Shown: in pieces, positions 1-6,700 of the stretch
Position numbering within the stretch: position 1 is the first letter of the stretch
How the letters are laid out: each line of letters opens with the position of its first letter
NCBI GenBank assembly: GCA_001275005.1
Contig: JWZX01002789.1
Location: 1-15,140 of the forward strand
Direction of reading: 5' to 3'
From: Chrysochromulina tobinii
Lineage: Eukaryota; Haptophyta; Prymnesiales; Chrysochromulinaceae
Length of the DNA stretch: 15,140 bases
The notes under the pieces: model-generated
The model's database searches: none
Told to the model about the DNA's origin: nothing
Seen by the model: the letters and a program-made list of their open reading frames with translations, nothing else
Translations under genes and position numbers: made by a program

Positions 1-7
1 GTGGTCT

Positions 8-328
8 GTGTGCCTTTGTGCGTCCGCGTGTTCCGTGTGTCTCGTGTGTGTCCCGGCTCCCCCCGGTGTCTTTTTACCGGTACCGGTAAACACACCCGCC
101 ACGGCCGGCCCAATCGGACTGAAGACCGCCAACGCAACACTGTGCTACGAGATGGCCCACTACTTTGGCCCATGCAAAAAGGAGTGGCGTGGCATCACAA
201 TCGGTGTGCAGAGGCTAAATTTTCCGCTCGATCATTATGCTGGCCAGACCTCCTTTCCGGCCCTGCGCGACGGAAAGCGCCTGGTGCCAAATGGGATCGA
301 CCCACACGCAACCAACGGTCATGGTTGA
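8..328 (+). CDS. Coding-like open frame, possible 3' exon of an upstream gene (partial)
   Basis: Product not recognised. From about 125 to 328 this frame reads like a real protein (mixed aromatic, charged and hydrophobic residues, for example CYEMAHYFGPCKKEW) and ends at TGA 326-328. The first ~100 bases are GT-rich and low in complexity and look non-coding. A plausible splice acceptor (GAAG|ACC) sits at 123-124 and would open this frame in phase, so this could be the last exon of a gene starting left of the window. Alternatively it is the N-terminal part of the next gene, whose frame differs by one base: dropping one T of the pair at 325-326 would read straight through from GHG into DVPAP. 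Three other single-base breaks occur in this window, which keeps that option open. Confidence 0.3.
   Translation: MCLCASACSVCLVCVPAPPGVFLPVPVNTPATAGPIGLKTANATLCYEMAHYFGPCKKEWRGITIGVQRLNFPLDHYAGQTSFPALRDGKRLVPNGIDPHATNGHG
65..96. repeat. Interrupted palindrome with 18-bp perfect core
   Basis: Positions 73-90 form a perfect self-complementary palindrome, TTTACCGGTACCGGTAAA. The flanks GGTGT (65-69) and ACACC (92-96) are also complementary, separated from the core by three bases on the left and one on the right. The core holds two ACCGGT units meeting at GGTACC. It could be a dimeric protein-binding site near the start of the downstream gene or a cruciform-forming element. No function can be assigned. 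Confidence 0.7.
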
Positions 329-3179
329 CGTCCCTGCTCCGCAGAGACCAGAAACGGCGCGCACTTTGGGTACCGGACTCGTGGATAGCACGCATGCAGG
401 GCCATCGACAGATGACGCACCAGCCACTGCGCGGCCGTCAGCGACCCACTCGCGCACATCAACACAGCCAAACGTTCACTTTGCACCTTCACCCAGCGGA
501 GATCATCCTGAGCGACCAGTCCGCCGGCCGCTCTCCGCACGTGCACCGGCATCCCAAGTTATAGCAGCCCGAGCACCGTCTCCCAAAGGGTCTCAGACCG
601 CTCGTGGCTCAAGATCTGACGAATGCTCTGCACGTCCATCCGCATCGACATCGAACACCACGCTTCAGCAGCCACTTGCGCGCAGAGATCATTTTCCCAC
701 CTTCAACCGCCCCATTAACTTCGAGGAGTTCAGGTTGAAGACTGAAGTGGCCAACAGCGGCGGGATCCCACCGCTCCCATCGTCAACGGGTAAAACAACA
801 GCACGAGACGACACGTCAGCTCCAGCGCCAGAGAGAGAGCCAACGCCAGAGAGAGTGTCAGCGCCAGTGAGAACGCCAGCGCCAGCACCAGCTACAGCAC
901 GGAGTACCCCAGTTCATCCGCCATCTTCAGCTCGAGGTGCTCAGTACCTTCGACCCGGCATGATCGACCAAGTGATGCCCATACCACTGTCGTCTTCCGC
1001 GGCGAATACGGCAACACGGTGGGACACAGCAGTATTGACAGAGGCTCCAGCAACAGATCTACCACGGTTTCCTGAGACCGATGCCAGCTCCGACTGGGGA
1101 CGGTTCAGCACAACCATCCCAGCTCTTGAGAGCTTCAGTGTCCGAAAAGTCCGCCTCCGTGAGACAACAGATACCTCGGATGCGGAGAAGATGCTCGGCA
1201 GCTGGACCAGGGTGGTAACCCTGATGATTCTCGTGGGCGTGCTGCTGATGTTCCTCAGCCTACAGTACCTGCATCTGAGCGCCAACGAGGCCTTCATCTC
1301 GTCTTTGCTTGAGCGACCCTTGCTATCTCTGGCGCTCGCCGCCAGCGCTATCTTGGTTACCTATCAGATTGGCCTTTTCGTACACTTTTTTCTCACCAAG
1401 GCTTTGTGGATGGGGCAGAAAGGTTGGTACTTTGAGAAACTCACTGAGATCACCTCCGAATCATTCGTCGAGTCAACCGCCGACAACTCAAATCAGGTGA
1501 GAAGCGATGCTGAACGCGGCCGAGCCTCAGAACAGACCGCAGTGAGCAAGGCCGAGCAACTTCAGTTGATTGTTGCTGACAAACTTGCTCAGCTCTTGAA
1601 CGTCGAGGAGGGCGGCGCCGAGCTCTTAGCACTGCTGCACAGTGTCGACGGCCGTAAGCTCGAGGCACGCCAGCTCCTCGTACTGTGCCACGAAGCTACA
1701 CATGCAGAATTGAAGCTCTTGGGCTTTTCCACGCAGGAGCTTGAGCTCATCGGGATCCAATCCACTCCCGCAGGTCTGAAGACGATCAGGCTGCGTGAGC
1801 TGGGCTACGCAACGGGCGATCTGCGCGAGGCTGGTTTCCAAGCGGCACGCCTGAAGGCGCTCGGGTACAATGCAAGAGAGCTTGGGGAGGCAGGGTATAC
1901 GGTCGCTGAGCTCAAGGACGCGGGCTTTAGCCTCGTGGAGCTTCGAGTTGCAGGGTGCGGCGCTTCTCAGCTCGTGGCTCTCAAGGTCCTGGCCAAAGAC
2001 TTGGCGCGTGCGGGGTTCCCCGCAGTGGAGCTGCTGGCTGCAGGTACGAAGCCCTCAGAGCTCCGAGCACTTGGATTCAATGCGACCGACCTACGGAATG
2101 CCGGCATGGACGCCGTCGGCGTGCGACGCGGCCGGCTTCTCAGCCGCCGACGCGTTGAAGGTAACCAAACGCATCAACGCGCTGGAGACGGGAAAAGCGG
2201 CCGATCATGAGGCGACTTCTGTGAACACCTCGAATACTCAGCACTGGAGCACTGAAGATCTGCGCGCTGCAGGTTACTCGGCGTCTGAGCTGTGCCGAGC
2301 TGCAACCTTCGCGCCCTCGGCGCTTTGGGCTGCAGGGTATACGCTCGATGACCTGCGAACGGCCAAGTTCTCGGCAGGCGACTTGCGCCTGGCCGGTTTT
2401 ACCGCGCAGGACTTCAAGGCGTCAGCCAGTGGGAGTAAGGGGCCGTTTGCACCTGCCGACCTCGAGTCTTCAGGCTGGCGCGCAGACGATCTTCTAGCCG
2501 GTGGCTTCAAGCTCGACGAGCTCCGGAAGTCAGGTCTCAAGACGAAGCAGCTTCGAGCTATTGGCTTCGATGCGACAGCTCTGCGCGCAAATGGGTGCAC
2601 CTGGAAGGACCTGCGACAAGCTGGATTCTCTTTTTCTGAGCTTCGAAAAGCCGGATGCGCCCTCCATGAGCTCAAAGACTCTGGGATCGGCGCGCAAGAA
2701 CTCCATCTCGGCGGCGTCACAGCTGCAGAGCTTAGGGCCGTTGGGTACACGGCAAAAGATTGCAATACCAGTGGCATCGCGGCTCTCAAGCTCAAACAAG
2801 CGGGATACTCTCTGCATGAGATGAAGGAGGGCGGCTACGCTGTCCGAGATCTCAAGGCGAGCGGCTTCAAGCCCGACGAACTGCGTGCAGCAGGTTTCTC
2901 GTGCGTCGGACTCAAAGAGGGCGGCTTCTCCTCTTCGGAGCTGAAGGCCCACGGGTTCTTCGCGACGGAGCTCTTCAAGGCGGGCTTTCAGTACGACGCC
3001 TCGTCAGCGCTGGATACGCCTCTGCCGCGTTAAACGCGATAGGCATTAAGGCGGACGAGCCAATGCAGGTGGACGAGCATGTGAACATGGATGAGCCGGT
3101 GATGGACAAGGCGGACGAGCCTGCAACCGTGGACGAGCCTGCAAACGTGAACGAGCCTGCAAACGTTAACGAGCAGTAG
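321..3179 (+). CDS. Two-transmembrane decapeptide-repeat protein, frame broken twice
   Basis: Not assignable to a named family. The chosen ATG (321) has G at -3 and +4; in-frame ATGs at 291 and 237 are alternatives, but that stretch looks like a shadow of another frame. Residues 1-290 are Ser/Pro/Thr/Ala-rich and probably disordered. Two hydrophobic spans follow at about 298-318 and 334-358, then a short helical region and, from base 1719, nearly 40 tandem units of the form [A/S/G]G[F/Y]xxx[E/D]L[R/K]x. The tail is an acidic DEP/NEP repeat ending at TAG 3177-3179. Reading needs a shift from frame 3 to frame 1 at about 2104-2131 (one extra base) and back to frame 3 at about 2983-3009 (one missing base, probably a C in the run at 2999-3000). 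The repeat period supports both: AG-to-AG spacing is 31 and 29 bases instead of 30. Alternative: an intron at 2161-2272 with a stop at 3033, which would break the repeat pattern. Membrane anchoring is inferred. Confidence 0.65.
829..890 (+). repeat. Minisatellite in the disordered N-terminal region
   Basis: About three imperfect copies of a ~20-base unit built on CGCCAGAGAGAG, encoding APEREPTPERVSAPVRTP-type sequence. It lies inside the low-complexity Pro/Ala/Ser/Thr segment ahead of the membrane spans and looks like ordinary slippage expansion. Confidence 0.55.
2104..2131 (+). other. Apparent +1 frame break in the repeat array
   Basis: Upstream, the repeat motif runs in frame 3 (up to AGMDAVGV). 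Downstream it resumes in frame 1 with AAGFSAADAL. The distance between the two AG codon pairs (2100 and 2131) is 31 bases, against 30 for a normal unit, so one extra base is implied. The exact base cannot be located because several single deletions restore the motif. Confidence 0.65.
2983..3009 (+). other. Apparent -1 frame break in the repeat array
   Basis: Frame 1 reads KAGFQYDA up to about 3000. The next unit, LVSAGYASAALNAIG, is in frame 3. AG-to-AG spacing (2980 to 3009) is 29 bases instead of 30. Adding one C to the CC at 2999-3000 would give a perfectly spaced unit, QYDALVSAGY. Without the shift, frame 1 stops at 3031-3033 (TAA) after ten off-pattern residues. This break cancels the one near 2104-2131. 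Confidence 0.65.
3049..3176 (+). repeat. DEP/NEP tandem repeat at the C-terminus
   Basis: Short imperfect repeats of about 15 to 18 bases (GACGAGCCTGCAAACGT-like) encode DEPATVDEPANVNEPANVNE in frame 3, directly before TAG 3177-3179. The repeat stays in the frame of the first part of the gene, supporting a C-terminus here rather than at 3033. Confidence 0.55.
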
Positions 3180-3278
3180 AGTCGTGGTGGCGCTTGTCGC
3201 GTGTTCGGTCAACGGCACGTGCGCTGTCAGTGGCGCAAAGAGCTGCTACGCCGTTGGTAGCGCGTTCGCCAGATCACC

Positions 3279-3323
3279 TTCCCTTCTCTACCGAAGAGGT
3301 AGTACTATCTCTTCGGAAGGGAA
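3279..3323. repeat. Hairpin with 8-bp and 7-bp stems
   Basis: CCGAAGAG (3291-3298) pairs with CTCTTCGG (3309-3316) across a 10-base loop containing AGTACT. TTCCCTT (3279-3285) pairs with AAGGGAA (3317-3323), leaving a 5-base bulge on the left arm only. A further AAGGGAAGTACT follows just downstream and forms its own short inverted repeat with ACTTCC, so several folds compete. It could be a 3'-end or RNA-stability structure or part of a small repetitive element. Confidence 0.6.
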
Positions 3324-3417
3324 CATGGAAGGGAAGTACTAACTTCCAAAGGTTCCACTGAAAGGTTCGTACTTGTTCACTAGCGTTTTACACCGCAATC
3401 GAGTACAAGTAGTGTGT

Positions 3418-3478
3418 GTAGTAGTAGTATAACGTAAAGCCGTAGAACAAACGGCGGCATGAATACGTTATACTACAC
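3418..3478. repeat. Inverted repeat, 13-bp perfect arms, MITE-like
   Basis: GTAGTATAACGTA (3424-3436) is the exact reverse complement of TACGTTATACTAC (3464-3476), with a 27-base loop. The outer match extends to GTGTAGTA if two extra GTA triplets in the left arm are bulged. The loop contains ACAAACGGCGGCA, and a near copy (ACAACGGCGGCA) follows the right arm, so inverted and direct repeats are interleaved. This could be the remnant of a miniature inverted-repeat element or a transcribed hairpin. No target-site duplication is evident. Confidence 0.6.
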
Positions 3479-3722
3479 GAACAACGGCGGCACGGTATCG
3501 CATGACGCTGACAGTACAGCGTCTGCTTGAAGATGACACAACGGGCAAGGTGAAGGGAAGACTCCCGTTCTCCGATTCAGATAGGGTATGCCGCTGCGCT
3601 GGATCCACTCGTTCTCGAAGCGGGGCGGAATCGGCTCAGATGGATCCTGGTGCAGATCATGGTGCAGATCAGAACACCGCCTCGCCTTCGCGCGCCTCAT
3701 GCGTCATGGAAGTAAGACGTGA

Positions 3723-6700
3723 TCATGGAAGGGCACCAAGCACCAACTGCCGGTTAAGGAAAGCCTGCAGCGCCATGATCGTTGGGTCCTTGTCGCAGAC
3801 CCCGAAGAGGGCATGGCCGCTGAGGCCCATCTGATTCGTGATCTCGAGGTCATCGGCACCATTGTTCTTGAGGAAGATCTGCAGCGCGGTCACAGCCTCG
3901 CCGTTCCACTCGGTGCCGAAGCCGAAGCCCGTGCGCAACGGCGTGCAGCCATAGCCCCAGCTGCTGGCGAGGTTGGCGTTGAGGAAACGTTTGAGCGCAG
4001 TCTTGAGGTGTCGGTCCCACTTGGAGAACGCCGCGTTCGCAAACTCGATCCCGTTGCAGAAGACGTTGAGCGTGGGCACGTGCACCTGAGAGCGGTGGAT
4101 TTGCGTAACGGCACCTCGGACCGGCGACACTGGCTCGGACACCACCAGCATATCCTCCTCGACGTGCATGGCGAGCTTGTCGTGCTTGACCTCGATGCCA
4201 TTCTGCTCGAGAAAGGAGGCGAGCGGCTCGAGGACGTGCTGCAGGCTGCCATCGATAGCGAGCTCGCCCGGCTCCCACCGCCATGGCCACGACGTCGCAC
4301 GCGCAGCTGCCTCACTCGAGGGCATCGACTTCACGTCGAGTTGACGAAGCCCGAGATGACGAAGCCCCTCGATTTGGAGGATCGCCTCACTCGAGGGCAT
4401 CGACTTCACGTCGAGGATCGCCTCACTCGAGGGCATGAACTGCACGCCGACCTTGCCGCCCATCCCCTTGTATGTCACAAATAGCTGCTCGGGAGGCACG
4501 CCCGCGGCGACCAGCGCGTCGAGGCATGACTGTGCGCGCTTATGCGCGAGGATGCTCATGCACTCGGCCACGTCACGCACCGGGTCGAGGCCGAGCAACA
4601 CGGCGAGCGGCTCGGGCGCCGTGTTGGCAGGGCTCGTCTCGCCGTGCACCTCGCACAGCACCTGCGGGTACTCCTTGAGAATCTTGGCAATACCTTGTAT
4701 CACATCCATATTGGCTGCACGACGCTGTGAGTTGGTGTGCTGCACGTTCCATGTCTGCGCCGCCGAGGGCACGTTGGCCTCGCCTGCGCCGTTAAACACC
4801 ACCTCGCGAGGAACTAGGGCAGAGAAACCTGTTCCACTGAGCTCAGGCGGCCCCGGAAGCTCCGCGGAGACCCCGCGCATGAACTGTTCGATGCGCTCGC
4901 GCGCCTTGAGCACAGAGACCTCGTGCTGTGACAATAGCTTTGCGGGAGACTCGACATCGGCCGTGGCCTTCTCGGCCGCCGCCTTCTCGGCCGCCGCCTT
5001 TTCGGCTGCGGCCTTCTCCGCTGCCACCTTCTCGGCCGCCGCGTTCTCGATCGCCTTGACGCCGTCGCCGACGGCCTTTGCACCCTCGAGACCCTTCTTG
5101 CCCACAAAGGTGACGCCGTCCACTGTGGCCGAGCCGACAACCTTTGCGCCCTCAAGGCCCTTTTTGCCCACAAAGGTAGTGCCGTCCACTGTCGCCGTGC
5201 CAACAGCTTTGACAACGTTGACCGTCGCCGTGCCGACGGCCTTGGCGCTGTCAACGGTGGCCGCGCCGGCGGCCTTCATGCCCTCGACAGATTGCAGGCC
5301 GATAAAGGCAGCGCCATCTCCGATGGCCTTGACGCCGCCCACAGTGGCCGCGACGCTGGCATCGACGGCGCCAACAATCGCCCCGTCCGATTTTGAGGGG
5401 CCGGCGCGCATGATGATCTTGAACTCGGCGAGGTCGATCTCACCGTCATTGTTCGTGTCCGCGGTCGCCATCATCTCATCGATGGCCTTCTCGGCAAGGC
5501 CCTTCTTGTACCTGCTCAGGACGTACGCCTTCATCTCTTCAGGGCTGATCTTGCCGCTCTTGTCTTTGTCCACCTTGGCAAACGCTGCCTCCAGCCCCGC
5601 GTCCGACTTATCAATCTCCTCGCCGAAGATAGCCTGGAAGCCCGCGGTGACGCCGAGCGTCTCGAATGTCTTCTCGAGCCCTGAGATCACAAGGCTGCCT
5701 GTGGCCTTCATGCCGTCGCCGACGGCCGCGCCAGCAGAATTGAAGAACTTGCCCGTCTCGGCGGCGCCCATTCCCATCATCTCCGTGATCTCGCCTGCGT
5801 TCTTTGTGGGTTTCGTGATCTTATCTGTCGGAGAAGTGGGCTCCGTCTCCACCGTCACCTTCTCATCAGCGTCCTCGCACGACTTCTCCGAGCTCTGAGG
5901 TGTATGGACAAGCGGCGGCATCGGTGCCCTGTCCAAGTTGCGCGCTCCAAGAAGGAACCGCTTTCGTTCCATCTCCGACTTGCGTTCGCTGCGAGGGGGT
6001 GGCGTCGGCGGCTCAACCGGCACCGGCACCGGCACCGGCACCGGCACCGGCAACGGCAACGGCGTTGGCGGCTCGACAGGCATCGGCGATCCCAACTCGA
6101 GCTCGTTCAAGAACGCACCCATCTCAAGGTGGGAGTCCATACGCTCCCCGAGTGCCGTCTCGTACGCAGTTGAACTCGCTGTCATGAGATCCCACTGTGT
6201 GTCAAGTGCGGCGAGCGCCTCCTTCACATCGCCAACAACGCTGTCCACTTGAGTGGGCAGGCTGTTCTTCGACATATCCTCAACGTACGCGGCATGCATC
6301 GAAACGAGCCTCTCGAATCGCTCCGTGAGCTCCCACCTCTTGCCACACTTGTCACTTCCATCGTTGGCAGCCCGTGCGAGATGCCACATCGAGATGAGCT
6401 CGTGGGCGCAATCGTCATGGAGCGATTCAAGAAGAGCGCGTGACTCGTCCGCGGTGGAGCCGAGCAGCGCCTTGGTTGGGTCGCCCACTGCCTGATCGTA
6501 GCGCTGCCTGCGAGCTCCCAGCCTGTCGCTGAGCTCGGCGGCCTCGGCGATGAGCTCGTCACGATGCTCTAACAGGTGTGCCTTTGCCGACGCCTCCGTC
6601 ACCGCTTCCTTCGAGACCGTCTCGAGACTCTTTGCCTCTGTTGCGCTCAGCTTCGCGGCCCACTGGCGAACTGGCTTGCCGACATGTTCGTCCACGCCAC

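Larger units (their letters stand above)
1719..3050 (+). repeat. Array of about 38 decapeptide repeats
   Basis: The consensus unit is AGFxxxELRx, with Phe/Tyr at position 3, Glu/Asp at 7, Leu at 8 and Arg/Lys at 9. The 10-residue period is the sum of two 5-residue half-steps (AGFxx, xELRx), reminiscent of pentapeptide-repeat solenoids, although the sequence is not a standard A(D/N)Lxx repeat. Units differ considerably at DNA level, so the array is old, unlike the propeller blades in the 3' gene. The array is interrupted at about 2155-2250 by a ~33-residue non-repeat insert and near 2420-2450 by a Ser/Gly-rich insert. It continues across both frame breaks, which is the main evidence that the breaks are single-base indels. 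Confidence 0.8.
3180..3722. other. Gene-free region between convergent genes
   Basis: No convincing coding frame is seen; the short open frames here lack protein-like composition. The region is visibly less GC-rich than its flanks, particularly 3270-3490, and holds nested inverted and direct repeats (hairpins listed separately), a GTA/GT microsatellite at about 3410-3430 and a twofold TGGTGCAGATCA repeat near 3648-3672. It should contain the 3' ends and poly(A) sites of the two convergent genes; no AATAAA-type signal stands out. Confidence 0.6.

Noticed and set aside
1-564. Frame-1 open frame from the window edge
   Set aside because: Arg/His/Pro-rich without domain pattern; it overlaps two better frames.
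1870-2100. Frame-1 translation of the first part of the decapeptide array
   Set aside because: Off-frame, Arg/Ser/Trp-rich; the repeat motif is in frame 3 here.
2161-2272. GT-AG intron of 112 nt (GAAG|GTAACC ... CTGCAG|G) that would join frame 3 to frame 1
   Set aside because: It restores frame arithmetically, but frame 1 already carries repeat motifs before the donor (AAGFSAAD) and just before the acceptor (EDLRAAG), and the upstream frame loses the motif at 2121. A single-base indel explains all of this.
2991-3007. 17-nt GT...AG segment that would switch frame 1 to frame 3
   Set aside because: It is far shorter than typical introns and would shorten the repeat unit; one missing C at 2999-3000 gives correct repeat spacing.
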